From positions 139,326 to 203,325 of the forward strand of contig NZ_BSEC01000003.1 of the NCBI RefSeq assembly GCF_027923385.1: DNA of 64,000 nt. Reading direction: 5' to 3'. The notes under the pieces are model-generated. The model made no database searches, was not told the origin of the DNA, and saw nothing but the letters and a program-made list of their open reading frames with translations. Below, piece by piece: positions 1 to 8,957 of the stretch. Source of the stretch: Methylocystis echinoides. GTDB taxonomy: Bacteria > Pseudomonadota > Alphaproteobacteria > Rhizobiales > Beijerinckiaceae. How positions within the stretch are numbered: the first letter of the stretch is position 1; each line of letters begins with the position of its first letter. The translations under genes were made by a program, and so were the position numbers.

Positions 1-754
1 TGGGGTTTTCGAAAGGATGCGACGAATTGGCGTTAAAGAAGCCGCCGCCATTGGTGCCGAGTTCCTTGATCGTTTCTTGGCTGGCCGTCGGGCCGATCGA
101 GATGATTTGCTTCGTCCCCTCGAGCGTCGTGACTTCCACCGATCCGGCGAGCGTCTGCGGAACTCCCAACGCGACAAGGACAAGCGCGACAACGACGGAG
201 AGTGGCAGCAGCACGTAAAGCGTCGAGCGCGTCATATCGACCCAGAAATTGCCGACCGTCGGCGACTCGGCCCGTGAAAAGCCCCTCACCAGGACAAAGG
301 CCATGGAAAGGCCAGTTGCGGCGGAAAGGAAATTATGCACCGTCAACCCGAGCATCTGCGTGAGATGGCTCATCGTCGACTCGCCACTATAGTTCTGCCA
401 GTTTGTATTCGTGACAAAGCTGACGGAAGTGTTGAAGGCGAGGTCGGACGGCACGCCGCTGAAACCCTGCGGATTGAGTGGCAGATACTCTTGCAGGCGC
501 TGCATTGCGTAGAGCGACGCGAAGCCGACAATGCTGAACGCAAGCATCGCCATGGTATAGACGAGCCAGCTTTGCTCTTTGGCGGGGTCGACCCCGGAAA
601 GCTTGTAGAAAACGCGCTCAAAAGGCGCGAGGATCGGCGACAAGAAGGTGGGTTCGCCTCCAAGCACGCGCGTAATGTAAGCGCCAAGCGGGATCGCCGC
701 TGCTATTACGGCCGCGAGCACAAGGGCGATTTGCGCCCAACCGACGAAAGTCAT
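1..754 (-). CDS. kdpA: Potassium-transporting ATPase subunit KdpA (partial, N-terminal part)
   Basis: KdpA is the K+-binding, channel-like membrane subunit of the high-affinity Kdp uptake pump. The reverse-strand frame from the ATG at 754 stays open to the window edge, giving about 250 N-terminal residues. It contains family landmarks near residues 105-130 ([19 protein letters not shown]) and near 235-250 ([20 protein letters not shown]), the first two selectivity-loop regions, separated by hydrophobic helices. kdpF lies 33 bp upstream on the same strand, so this is the start of a kdpFABC operon continuing left of the window. Only the 3' part is missing, because of the window edge. Confidence 0.95.
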   Translation of the reverse strand, partial: MTFVGWAQIALVLAAVIAAAIPLGAYITRVLGGEPTFLSPILAPFERVFYKLSGVDPAKEQSWLVYTMAMLAFSIVGFASLYAMQRLQEYLPLNPQGFSGVPSDLAFNTSVSFVTNTNWQNYSGESTMSHLTQMLGLTVHNFLSAATGLSMAFVLVRGFSRAESPTVGNFWVDMTRSTLYVLLPLSVVVALVLVALGVPQTLAGSVEVTTLEGTKQIISIGPTASQETIKELGTNGGGFFNANSSHPFENP

Positions 755-787
755 GGGTTTGATCTCGGGCAGGCCCGAGCCTTCTGA

Positions 788-874
788 TTAGAACTTTTCT
801 GGATGGAGCAGGCTGTAGACAAGATAGCATCCCAACAGCAAGGCGACGCACAAGCCGATGATTGGTTCGTACAT
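788..874 (-). CDS. kdpF: K+-transporting ATPase small subunit KdpF
   Basis: A 28-codon frame starting MYEPIIGLCVALLLG and ending SLLHPEKF. This is one transmembrane helix followed by the L-x-x-P-E-x-F ending typical of KdpF, the small stabilising subunit of the Kdp complex in the inner membrane. It ends 33 bp before kdpA on the same strand, the normal kdpF-kdpA order. The size and the C-terminal PEKF motif make the call firm despite its shortness. Confidence 0.88.
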   Translation of the reverse strand: MYEPIIGLCVALLLGCYLVYSLLHPEKF

Positions 875-887
875 GGCGACATCCCTT

Positions 888-971
888 TTATAGACGCCCA
901 CAGGCGCGGGCGTAGAAGCCCATCATGATCAGGATGACGACGCCGAGGACGAGGTAGATAAGATCAAGCAT
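888..971 (-). CDS. 27-residue single-helix membrane peptide upstream of kdpF
   Basis: A 27-codon frame (MLDLIYLVLGVVILIMMGFY then ARACGRL) ends 13 bp before kdpF on the same strand. It has one strongly hydrophobic helix and a short basic tail. Its position as first gene of the kdp operon and its KdpF-like size suggest a second accessory peptide of the Kdp complex. That function is inference from context, and I recognise no named family with certainty. A KdpE-box-like repeat lies about 78 bp upstream of its ATG. Confidence 0.6.
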   Translation of the reverse strand: MLDLIYLVLGVVILIMMGFYARACGRL

Positions 972-1048
972 GTTTGGCTCCGAGTAGAAAACCGCTGCAA
1001 TATGCGCCTGAGAGCCGTAAGCGGGCCATACGGAAAGTGGGGATTTGG

Positions 1049-1065
1049 CATAAAGGAAATATAAA
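1049..1065 (-). promoter_or_regulatory. KdpE-box-like site upstream of the kdpF side
   Basis: On the minus strand this reads TTTATA-TTTCC-TTTATG, two hexamers separated by 5 bp. It resembles the TTTATA-N5-TTTACA arrangement known for KdpE operators of enteric kdp promoters. It lies 78 bp upstream of the first small ORF of the kdpFA side. This is a match by eye; binding is inferred. Confidence 0.5.
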
Positions 1066-1139
1066 GAGCGGCTCTGTCCGTTGAGCCGCGCCGACAACAG
1101 CCGAAAGAAGCGCCAGGCGCTGATAAAGCAACAAAAGAC

Positions 1140-1265
1140 TTAAAAGTGCCTTGTTTGCTGATTGTTGCTTTTGTTGCGCGATCGCCTCGCCCGCACTTCG
1201 TCGCGAATATTCAGGCCAGCTATGAGACAGGCCGTTGCTAAGCCCAAGATGTATATCGCGGTCAT
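1140..1265 (-). CDS. Possible 41-residue membrane peptide in the kdp divergent region
   Basis: The frame begins MTAIYILGLATACLIAGL, one hydrophobic helix, followed by a basic, Asn/Gln-rich tail ending TRHF. A GGGAGAAGG stretch immediately precedes the ATG and can act as ribosome-binding site. It lies between kdpD and the kdpF side on the minus strand, downstream of the second KdpE-box-like site. It could be another Kdp accessory peptide or a chance ORF. There is no family match. Confidence 0.3.
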   Translation of the reverse strand: MTAIYILGLATACLIAGLNIRDEVRARRSRNKSNNQQTRHF

Positions 1266-1435
1266 CCTTCTCCCTATCCGATACGGGCAGCCCACGGCAG
1301 AACGCCGAGATCCCGACTGTAAAGGCCGGCAGCGCGATATAGTGAGGCTTTAACATGCGTGCTTCCCCTTCGGCGGAACGACAGACATTTGGGGGCAGGG
1401 GCAGTAAAGAAGCTATTCGAATGTTCGGGCTTTGG

Positions 1436-1452
1436 CATAAAGGCTGAATAAA
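1436..1452 (-). promoter_or_regulatory. Second KdpE-box-like site
   Basis: The minus strand reads TTTATT-CAGCC-TTTATG, with the same spacing as the site at 1049-1065 and sharing TTTATG plus the following CCAAA. It lies about 80 bp upstream of an ATG at 1356 (preceded by AAGGGGAAG) and about 280 bp upstream of kdpD on the other strand. It could serve leftward transcription, kdpDE autoregulation, or both. Confidence 0.4.
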
Positions 1453-1732
1453 GATGAGAGACGATTGTAGCTCCAAGGAGCAGCACAGGAATCAGGCGGC
1501 GCACCTCTGCATTGGGATAAAATCAGCTCATTGCTGTCGGGAGGCGGCCAGTCGGGATCGGCAACGCCGATGAGCTTTTTTGTGTCGAAGCCTTGAAAGT
1601 TTCCCGCATTTCATTCCATTTTACGATTTGACATGGTCATACACGCGTCGTGCTTGTCGGTTCCTCCTCTTAAGGTCAAGAGGTTCGCTCCCCTAGCAGG
1701 TTCGCGTCATAAAATCTCGGGGCGAGGAAAGA

Positions 1733-4429
1733 ATGGCCGCACCAGAGACAGACTTCGATCGGCGCCCCGACCCGGAGGCGCTTCTCGCGCTCGCTGAACA
1801 GGAAAAGTCGGGCAAGCTGTGCGTCTTTCTCGGCGCGGCCCCCGGCGTCGGCAAAACCTACGCCATGCTTCGTCGCGCGCGAAGCGCTCGAGACGAAGGA
1901 ATAGACGTCGTCATCGGACTTGCAGAGACCCACGGCCGTCGGGAAACAGAAGAACTGACGGTTGGCCTTGAAGTGTTGCCAAGGCGGAAGGCCGAATACA
2001 AGGGCCGAACGATTGAGGAATTTGACATTGACGCGGCGTTGGCGCGCAAGCCGCAACTGATCATCGTCGATGAATTGGCGCACACAAACGCGCCAGATAG
2101 CCGACACCCCAAGCGCTGGCAGGACGTCGACGAACTGCTCCGCGCCGGCGTCAATGTCTGGACAGCCCTCAATATTCAACACTTGGAAAGTCTCGCCGAC
2201 ATTGTTTCAAAAATCACCGGCGTCTCCGTTCGCGAAACAGTACCGGATCGCGTGCTGCAAGAAGCAGCGGACGTGGTTCTTGTTGACATCACGCCGGACG
2301 AACTTCTCCAAAGATTGAAGGAAGGCAAGGTTTACGTCCCGGAAACCGCCCAGCGGGCCATTCAAAACTTTTTCACCCCGCGCAATCTTACTGCTTTGCG
2401 CGAACTGGCGTTGCGTCGGACAGCAGATCGCGTTGACGATCAAATGGTCGGCTTTCTGCGCCAGGGCGCCATCGAGGGGCCTTGGGCGACAACCGAGCGG
2501 TTGCTCGCCTGTGTTGGCCCGGACGCTTCTTCCCAGAAAGTCGTGAGGATTGCCGCACGGCTGGCGACGGGACTAAATGCGCCATGGATCGCGCTCCATG
2601 TCGCGAGGGCGGGCGACGACGAACAGGACGCGGAGTCAGTCAAGCAAATTCACGACGCCTTGCACCTGGCTGAACGGCTAGGAGCCCAAATCGAACGCAT
2701 CTCCGGGAGCGATCTTGCCGGGGAGGTACTGAGATATGCCCGCCGAGAGAACATCACCCAGATTGTTGTTGGCCGCTCTCGAGCGAGCTACTTTGGCCGA
2801 CTTTTCCGCTGGTCTCTGACCGACGAGATCGTCAGGCGTTCAGACGACGTTTCCGTCCAAGTCGTGATGGGCGACGGACGTGAACAAGCCACCAAGAAAC
2901 GACGGTGGTTTAGACCCGGGAATACCCATTACTGGACGGGTACAAGTGCAGCAATACTTTCAGTAGCGCTTACGGTTTGTGCGGGCTATCTGTTAGATCG
3001 TTGGCTTAGCCTCTCAAATCTGTCAGTCATATTTCTGGTGCCAGTCGTGCTCTGCGCCGCGTGGTTCGGGTTGCTGCCCGCCATTATGGCGGCGGTGCTG
3101 GGATTTTTTGCCTGCGATTTCTTCTTTGTTGATCCTAGATATCAACTCACGATCCGTGATCCTTCTGAATTTCTCGCGCTTGTCGTTTTTCTCGTCGTCG
3201 CCTTCGTCACGGGAATGCTCGCCAGCAGAGTTCGCCAACACTCGGAATTCATGCGCACGCGGGCGGAGGCGGCGCAATCTCTCTTCGAGTTTTCGCGCAA
3301 TCTGTCTGGCGCGGCGAACCTTGAAGAAGTGCTCTGGGCGGCGGTTGCTCAAATACAGAAATCCTTGGACGCTCGCTGCGTGGTCCTCATTCCGAACGCT
3401 GACGAATTAGCCCCCTCCGCCGCTTGGCCGCCACTTGATGAACTGGATCCCGGCGAGACGAGCGCCGCTCGCTGGACGCTTGAAAAGGCCGAGCCGGCAG
3501 GGTGGCGTACGGGCACTCTGCCAAACGTTCGTTTTCAGTTCCGTCCACTCTCCACTACCCGCGGAGTGCTGGCTGTCGCCGGTGTCCAATTCAGGCAGCC
3601 GAATGAGCCGTTATCCGCTCAACAGGAACGCACGCTGACCGCCCTGCTCGAACAGACGGCGATTGCCATCGACCGCTCCATGCTCGTTGGCGAAGCGGTC
3701 AAAGCCGCTGCTTTGGAGGAAAACGAGAAATTGCGAATGACTCTCCTATCGTCGCTGTCGCACGATCTGCGCACCCCGCTTACGTCGATTACAGGGGCCG
3801 TGACCAGCCTTCGGCAGCTCGGCGAGAAGATGAGTCAGGACGACCGGCAGGATCTGCTTGCGTCGATCGAAGAGGAAACCGGACGACTTTCGCGGTTCAT
3901 TTCGAACCTTATTGAAATGTCTCGGATCGAGGCGGGCGCGGTGGCGCCCCGCCGCGAATTTGTCGAGGTCGGCGACGCTGTGAGAGCCGCGGTTGAGCGA
4001 AGCCGTAAGGTGTTTCCGGATCTCAACGTGTCTGTCAGCCTTTCGCAAGGTCTCCCGCTTATAAAGGGAGACGTTAATCTGTTGAGCAATGTGCTGTTCA
4101 ATCTGCTCGACAACGCCAACAAATATGGCGGCGGCTCCGCGGCTGTCTACGCTCGTCGCGAGGGTGGCGATGTCGTCATTTCAGTGACAGACGAAGGACA
4201 GGGCGTGAAACCAGTTGATCTCGAGCGTATTTTCGAAAAATTTTACCGCGGCGGGCGCGTGGATGGCCGCAAGGCTGGCACGGGTCTTGGTCTTTCGATT
4301 TGCCGGGGGTTAGTCGGAGCGATGGGCGGAACAATCATTGCCCAAAGTCCCGCCATACGAAGACGAGGAACGCGCCTTGTGTTGCGTTTTCCCATCCCCG
4401 AACAGCCACGACAAGGCAAAGCAGCATGA
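1733..4429 (+). CDS. kdpD: Sensor histidine kinase KdpD
   Basis: KdpD is the inner-membrane K+/turgor sensor that phosphorylates KdpE to induce kdpFABC. The 898 residues show the full family order. The N-terminal KdpD ATP-binding domain has Walker A GAAPGVGKT at 34-42 and the LIIVDELAHTNAPDSRHPKRW region near 105-125. A Usp-like domain spans about 245-380, four transmembrane helices about 400-490, and a GAF-like segment about 510-650. HisKA has LSHDLRTPL with the phospho-acceptor His677, and the HATPase has an N box near 790 and a GTGLGLSICRG G box. GAGGAAAG precedes the ATG by a few bases. It overlaps kdpE by ATGA, so the two are translationally coupled. Confidence 0.97.
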   Translation: MAAPETDFDRRPDPEALLALAEQEKSGKLCVFLGAAPGVGKTYAMLRRARSARDEGIDVVIGLAETHGRRETEELTVGLEVLPRRKAEYKGRTIEEFDIDAALARKPQLIIVDELAHTNAPDSRHPKRWQDVDELLRAGVNVWTALNIQHLESLADIVSKITGVSVRETVPDRVLQEAADVVLVDITPDELLQRLKEGKVYVPETAQRAIQNFFTPRNLTALRELALRRTADRVDDQMVGFLRQGAIEGPWATTERLLACVGPDASSQKVVRIAARLATGLNAPWIALHVARAGDDEQDAESVKQIHDALHLAERLGAQIERISGSDLAGEVLRYARRENITQIVVGRSRASYFGRLFRWSLTDEIVRRSDDVSVQVVMGDGREQATKKRRWFRPGNTHYWTGTSAAILSVALTVCAGYLLDRWLSLSNLSVIFLVPVVLCAAWFGLLPAIMAAVLGFFACDFFFVDPRYQLTIRDPSEFLALVVFLVVAFVTGMLASRVRQHSEFMRTRAEAAQSLFEFSRNLSGAANLEEVLWAAVAQIQKSLDARCVVLIPNADELAPSAAWPPLDELDPGETSAARWTLEKAEPAGWRTGTLPNVRFQFRPLSTTRGVLAVAGVQFRQPNEPLSAQQERTLTALLEQTAIAIDRSMLVGEAVKAAALEENEKLRMTLLSSLSHDLRTPLTSITGAVTSLRQLGEKMSQDDRQDLLASIEEETGRLSRFISNLIEMSRIEAGAVAPRREFVEVGDAVRAAVERSRKVFPDLNVSVSLSQGLPLIKGDVNLLSNVLFNLLDNANKYGGGSAAVYARREGGDVVISVTDEGQGVKPVDLERIFEKFYRGGRVDGRKAGTGLGLSICRGLVGAMGGTIIAQSPAIRRRGTRLVLRFPIPEQPRQGKAA

Positions 4430-5118
4430 GCAACACTCGCATCCTCGTCGTCGATGACGAGCCTCAGATCCATCGTGTGCTTCGGCCAGCTTTGAACGCC
4501 TGCGGCTACGACGTCCTGGAAGCCTTGACCGGTCGGCAAGCCCTGAGAATGATCGCTGCGTCCGCGCCTGACGCCATTATACTGGATCTCGGGCTTCCAG
4601 ACATCGACGGCAAGGAGGTGCTCACGCAAGCTCGGACCTTCTCCAAAACGCCGATCCTCATCCTCTCCGCCAGGGACCGGGAGGCCGAGAAGATTGCCGC
4701 GTTGGACGCGGGAGCGGACGATTATGTTGAGAAGCCTTTTGGCATCGGTGAACTTTTGGCGCGGCTACGAACAGCCCTTCGCCATGTATCTCAGGGGGAC
4801 CGCGAGCAGGCAAAGATTGAGACTGTAGGGCTTTGTATTGATCTTTCGCAGCACATCGTCACGAAGAATGGCGAGGTCGTGAAGTTGACCCCGAAAGAAT
4901 ACGATGTCCTGACGACCCTTGCACGTCACGCCGGACGGCTTTTAACTCATAGACAGATCCTCACCGCTGTCTGGGGTCCTGCGCACCAAGAAGATACCCA
5001 GTACCTCCGCGTGTTTGTCGGCCAGCTTCGCGCGAAAATCGAAGACGAGCCCGCGGCGCCCAAGATCATTGCAACCGAGCCGGGGGTAGGCTACCGGTTT
5101 GTCAAGCCATCGCAATAG
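4426..5118 (+). CDS. kdpE: KDP operon response regulator KdpE
   Basis: This is an OmpR/PhoB-type response regulator of 230 residues that activates the kdp pump operon after phosphorylation by KdpD. The receiver domain (residues 1-120) has the acidic pair VVDDE at 9-12, phospho-acceptor Asp54 in ILDLGLPD and Lys near 105 (EKPF). The winged-helix DNA-binding domain (about 130-228) contains LTPKEYDVL and the wing ending GVGYRF. The start was placed at the ATG overlapping the kdpD stop (ATGA) because it gives the canonical N-terminus; an upstream in-frame extension would lie inside kdpD. Confidence 0.96.
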   Translation: MSNTRILVVDDEPQIHRVLRPALNACGYDVLEALTGRQALRMIAASAPDAIILDLGLPDIDGKEVLTQARTFSKTPILILSARDREAEKIAALDAGADDYVEKPFGIGELLARLRTALRHVSQGDREQAKIETVGLCIDLSQHIVTKNGEVVKLTPKEYDVLTTLARHAGRLLTHRQILTAVWGPAHQEDTQYLRVFVGQLRAKIEDEPAAPKIIATEPGVGYRFVKPSQ

Positions 5119-5145
5119 GTAGCGCCGCGCTCGCCCCGGCAGCCG

Positions 5146-5448
5146 TCAATTAATGATCCAGTACTCATCCGGATCTCCCCGTTTGTGCACTTTGATCAAA
5201 CGGCTCAGGGGAGGCGTCGTTTCAATTACGAGTTCGTCAGCGGGTATGACTCGGCAGTCCCTGCTTTTCATGCCTCGTTGGACAATTACATAGGCCGCCT
5301 GATGATCAGACTGATCTGATAGGTCGAGAGCTCGAGCCATGAGGGCCTTGTCTTTGCATGCGGGAAATCCGAGCCGCTCCGCAGCAAGCGCGGCCGAGGT
5401 TGTGCCGATCGCAATTGCAAAAACAAACAGCGCCTGAACGAGCCCCAT
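5146..5448 (-). CDS. Small secreted hypothetical protein
   Basis: 100 residues with a clear signal peptide (hydrophobic residues 4-20, cleavage likely after AALA) and a mature part with two Cys (PACKDK and SRDCRV), perhaps forming one disulfide. AGGGAG lies just upstream of the ATG, supporting the start. It converges on kdpE, with 27 bp between the stops. I do not recognise a family; a periplasmic location is inferred from the signal peptide. Confidence 0.7.
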   Translation of the reverse strand: MGLVQALFVFAIAIGTTSAALAAERLGFPACKDKALMARALDLSDQSDHQAAYVIVQRGMKSRDCRVIPADELVIETTPPLSRLIKVHKRGDPDEYWIIN

Positions 5449-5524
5449 TTTTGGCTCCCTGCAAAATGAGAAGATCGACGGACGCGGGCGAGTTTATCGG
5501 ATCCGCACTCGGACACCAAAGTAG

Positions 5525-7474
5525 TTAATCGAGCTGAGAGGAGGATAGGGGAAGACGGACGACAAATTCACTTCCCTTGTCCTTCCCGCCGCTGTGCGCC
5601 TCAACCGTTCCGCCGTGCAACTCGACGAGGCTTCGCACCAGAGCAAGGCCGATACCCAGTCCGCCGCGCGCCTGAGACTGATTCTGATCGACCTGGACGA
5701 ACACATCAAAGATGCGCGGGAGCATGTCCGCGGGAATGCCGTAGCCATTGTCTTTTACACTGATGACGGCGTGCTCTCCCTGGCGGTCAAGAGTTATGTC
5801 GATGTCCCCTTTTGCAGGTGAATATTTAGTCGCATTATCCAGCAAATTGGCAAGGATCTGCGTCAAGCGCACGGGGTCCGCTGCAATGAAAAGCGGGCTC
5901 TCGCGAAAGTTAACGCGGATGTGACATTCCTCAGTCGACGAGAGAGCGCTCCTGCTCTCGACGACTTGCATGACAAGGTCGCCGAGGCTCAGCCTCTCCT
6001 TCTTTAGCGCGATTCTGCCGCGACTGATGCGAGAAACATCTAAGAGATCATCCACTAGCCTGATGAGATGGTCGACTTGTCGCTCCATGATCTCTTGAAT
6101 TCGACCATGGGCTCGAGGGATCGCCTCGGACTTGCGTAGCACGTACAAGCCAGAGCGTAACGGAGCGAGGGGATTCCGCAGTTCGTGCGCCAGCATTGTG
6201 ATGAACTCATCTTTGTGCCGGTGCATCTCGAGAAGACTCTCTTCGACCCGTTTTCGCGCCGTGATGTCCTGCGTGATACCGAACCCGCCGAGCAGGGCGC
6301 CAGCTTCGTCGAATTCCAGATAGGCTTTTTCCCGTAGCCACTTAACCGCGCCATCCAAGACAACGCGGTGCTCGATATCGTAAGGTTCGCCAGCCAAAGC
6401 GGCCGACCATCTATCCTGAACATAATCCCGGTCATCTGGGTGCACTAGCGAGAGAAAGAGGTCGTAGGTTACAGGCTCTCCGAACGGCACACTGAAGATT
6501 CGATAGTTTTCTTCGGACCAGTCCAAGACGTTTTGAGGGAGTCTAAAACGCCACCAGCCGATTTGTCCGACTTCCTGGGCCCGCCTGAAATCCTCATGGC
6601 TCTGAGCGAGCGCCTCTTCGGCCCGTTTGCGACTGGTAATGTCATGCTCTGAGCCGGCCATTCTCGTAACAACGCCAGCTTGGTCACGGCGCGCCAGGCC
6701 ACGGTCGAGCACCCATTTCTCAGAACCATCTCTGCAGCGAATTCGATACTCTTCCAGGAAGACATCAGTTTTTCCCTCGAAATGCGCCGCAACCGCATCC
6801 ATTACCCGTGAAAGGTCTTCGGGATGGATGCTCGATTTCCACAATTCCTCGCTGCCGCCAATCAGCTCGTCGCCATGACCGTGCAGTTCCTTCCATCGTG
6901 GCGAAAAATAAACGCGGTGGTTAGGGACATCCCAGTCCCAGATGGCGTCGCCTGCGCCTTTCGAGACGAGTTCATACCGCTCAACTAACTTCTTCAGCGC
7001 TTCTTCCGCTTCCTTCCTTTGAGTGATTTCCTCGACCGTAACCGCAAAGCCGACAATTGCCCCATCGTCGCCGATCAGCGGATGCCAGCTCTCGAGCCAA
7101 TGGCGCGTTACGCCTGGTCGCGCCGCTGTCTCTCCAGAGAACTCGTAGTTTGTCACGGGTCGCCGCGTTGCTAGGATCTTCGTTGTCACTTGCTGAACAA
7201 GGGGCAGCAGCGCGGGGACAACCTCCGCCACTGTTCTCCCGAGATGAGCCTCCACCGGGACGCCGTTGATTTCGGCGAGGAATGAATTGATGTGGTGGAA
7301 CCTAAGGTCAAGGTCTATTACGCAAAACCCCACATGCGCATTGTCATAGAACCATTTAAGCGCATTTAGCTGCTGTAGCGCTTCAGCTTGAGGGGCCCCC
7401 GCTGCGTTATTCGGCTCCGCCGCCTCATCCTCTATTTCGCAGTGGTGATGCGATCCATCTTTGTGTGCAATCAA
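5525..7474 (-). CDS. Triple-PAS hybrid-type sensor histidine kinase (no receiver domain)
   Basis: 649 residues. There are three PAS/PAC units (about 40-155, 165-285 and 295-410), each closing with an ITxRKxAEE-like linker, then HisKA with His430 in MLAHELRNPLAPL and an HATPase domain (about 535-645) with LDNATKYSP, DNGYGIP and GIGLALVRSLVELHGG. No transmembrane segment is obvious, so a cytosolic sensor is likely. The PAS folds could bind haem, flavin or another ligand, but I cannot assign one. There is no adjacent response regulator; kdpDE is nearby but belongs to its own pair, so this kinase is an orphan here. Confidence 0.92.
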   Translation of the reverse strand: MIAHKDGSHHHCEIEDEAAEPNNAAGAPQAEALQQLNALKWFYDNAHVGFCVIDLDLRFHHINSFLAEINGVPVEAHLGRTVAEVVPALLPLVQQVTTKILATRRPVTNYEFSGETAARPGVTRHWLESWHPLIGDDGAIVGFAVTVEEITQRKEAEEALKKLVERYELVSKGAGDAIWDWDVPNHRVYFSPRWKELHGHGDELIGGSEELWKSSIHPEDLSRVMDAVAAHFEGKTDVFLEEYRIRCRDGSEKWVLDRGLARRDQAGVVTRMAGSEHDITSRKRAEEALAQSHEDFRRAQEVGQIGWWRFRLPQNVLDWSEENYRIFSVPFGEPVTYDLFLSLVHPDDRDYVQDRWSAALAGEPYDIEHRVVLDGAVKWLREKAYLEFDEAGALLGGFGITQDITARKRVEESLLEMHRHKDEFITMLAHELRNPLAPLRSGLYVLRKSEAIPRAHGRIQEIMERQVDHLIRLVDDLLDVSRISRGRIALKKERLSLGDLVMQVVESRSALSSTEECHIRVNFRESPLFIAADPVRLTQILANLLDNATKYSPAKGDIDITLDRQGEHAVISVKDNGYGIPADMLPRIFDVFVQVDQNQSQARGGLGIGLALVRSLVELHGGTVEAHSGGKDKGSEFVVRLPLSSSQLD

Positions 7475-7695
7475 CGTACTGGTCCCGCTCCGCGTCGAGC
7501 TATAATTCTAACCCGATGTTTCCGGGCTTGTCTGCGGGGATGCCAAGGGCCAACGGCTGAGCTTGCGGGCAACCAGTCGACAGTGTCCTTTTTAAAGGAC
7601 CCAGTCTTCGATCTTGAAGCGCGCAATCTTCCGTCCGAAAAATTGCCTTACTGCCGAAAATTGAACACCCGCCGCAAGGCGTAACTGCGGACAAG
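7475..7695. other. Intergenic boundary, no convincing gene
   Basis: Between the PAS kinase start and the mobile-DNA remnants. On the minus strand a short open stretch ends FGRKIARFKIEDWVL just before 7590, reminiscent of the tail of a small HTH/excisionase-like protein, but it has no start and is too short to call. Confidence 0.4.
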
Positions 7696-8061
7696 TTACG
7701 CTGCGGTAAAGATCAGTCCCATCTGCAGATCTTGGCTAAACCTCGTGCTCAACCCCAACCGTGGAAACACCACCATCTGCTTGGCGACCGCGACGCCATA
7801 ACCGACGACGACGTTGGTAATCGCCTCGACAAGCGACATGACGCGCGACCACATCAGGCCGCTTCTTTGGCCGCGCCAAGCCTTTGTTCGCATTTCAGCG
7901 TAGGTTGCGCCTTCGCCGTCGAGGACCGCCGTCTTGCCCGAGAACTCCTGCCAGCGGGTGATGATTACGTCGCAGAGGGTCTCGGATAGCTCCATCCCAT
8001 AGACGCGCCGACCGGTCTTTTCGCCGGCAATTTCCCACCCCCATTTTTGCGACAACTTCAC
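7696..8061 (-). pseudogene. Fragment: end of a phage-type DNA methylase joined to a truncated DUF7220-like membrane protein
   Basis: The frame contains AGEKTGRRVYGMELSETLCD, the C-terminal signature of DNA adenine/cytosine methylases of the ParB-methylase type found in phages and plasmids. It is followed by SLVEAITNVVVGYGVAVAKQ and VFPRLGLSTRF, which resembles the start of the small DUF7220 membrane protein that often sits beside such methylases. The methylase lacks its whole N-terminal and catalytic portion. The DUF7220-like part stops early at IFTAA. The first residues of the frame do not fit either family, so the left junction with the IS66 fragment lies near 8030. Confidence 0.6.
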
Positions 8062-8545
8062 GCCAGGGTGTCCAGGATTGTCTGGAAGGGGTTTGCGCCA
8101 TTGAGCCTTGCGGTATCGACGGTTGTGTGCACGTCAGCCTCAGTCTTTGCATCCCACATGGCGCGGTAGGCGTTGGTTACTTTTCGCTGGATTACGCAGG
8201 GCCGTAGCTTTCGCTCGGAACCGTTGTTGGTAGCCTCGCCCTCGCCGGGATAGTCGCAAATGGTCAGAAGCTGATTTTGCGCGCGCCTGATTTTGGCCTG
8301 CAACTCGCGTGCTAGATCGCATCCTGTCGCGGCGATAAGAAGAGCCGCAAGTTGCTTTTCGAGCACGCGCTTTTTGTTGGCGATCGTCGAGGCTTTGAAA
8401 CTGGCGATATCTCTGGCCAGATCAAAGGCCTTACCAAACCGCAGCCTGAACTGCAGCAGCAGATCGTCCCGATCCATGCTCCAGCGCAAAGGCCGTGTCG
8501 GGCGCCAAATGCGCCAAACAGGTTTGATGCGCGGCGCCACTGGGG
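8058..8545 (-). pseudogene. IS66-family transposase, C-terminal fragment with frameshift
   Basis: The frame ending at 8058 carries the conserved C-terminal part of IS66 TnpC: FGKAFDLARDIASFKASTIA, then ICDYPGEGEATNNGSERKLR and VTNAYRAMWDAKTEADVHT. Just upstream, AHQTCLAHLAPDTAFALEHG continues in a different frame (about 8480-8545), so a frameshift separates the two pieces. The N-terminal half, zinc-binding region and TnpA/TnpB partners are absent. It is not functional and belongs to the decayed mobile cluster. Confidence 0.8.
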
Positions 8546-8707
8546 TGCGGCACGGTTAGCTGAGACAACCGGCTGCGGTAATTTGAACCGAAATTGCTAC
8601 CTTGGTAATGCAGCGTCCTATTTCTGCGAGGTCCGCGGAGCCGCTGTCGTAGCTGACAGTCATCGCCATGGACCTCGTAGGGCGAGATTCGCGCCAAATG
8701 ACTCTAT

Positions 8708-8957
8708 TCAGTCCCCCTCTAACGCTCCTGCTCCCGCCGCGCCCTCCAGAACGATCTCGCCCCATGGATCATAGGGCTTGGCGTCTCGCAACGGGGCAGC
8801 TCCCCAATAGTCGATGAAGGGGCCGGACCGGCTCCAGCTCGGGGCACAGGGTCCAATGGGGTGGCGGTGATTAACAGGGATAATAGACGTGGGCGAGCGC
8901 AGGCCCCGCGCCCGCGAAGGTGCCAAGCAGAAACGCAAGAAGGCGTGATTTTGACAT
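8708..8957 (-). pseudogene. Frameshifted small secreted protein
   Basis: A strong ribosome-binding site (AGGAGGAAGG) precedes an ATG at 8957 that opens a good signal peptide (MSKSRLLAFLLGTFAGAGPA then LAHVYYP), but the frame stops after 28 codons. Shifting one base resumes an open frame to 8708 with CAPSWSRSGPFIDYWG and a Gly/Ala-rich end. The simplest reading is one small exported protein of about 80 residues with a single frameshift. A genuine 28-residue peptide is the alternative. Confidence 0.4.
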
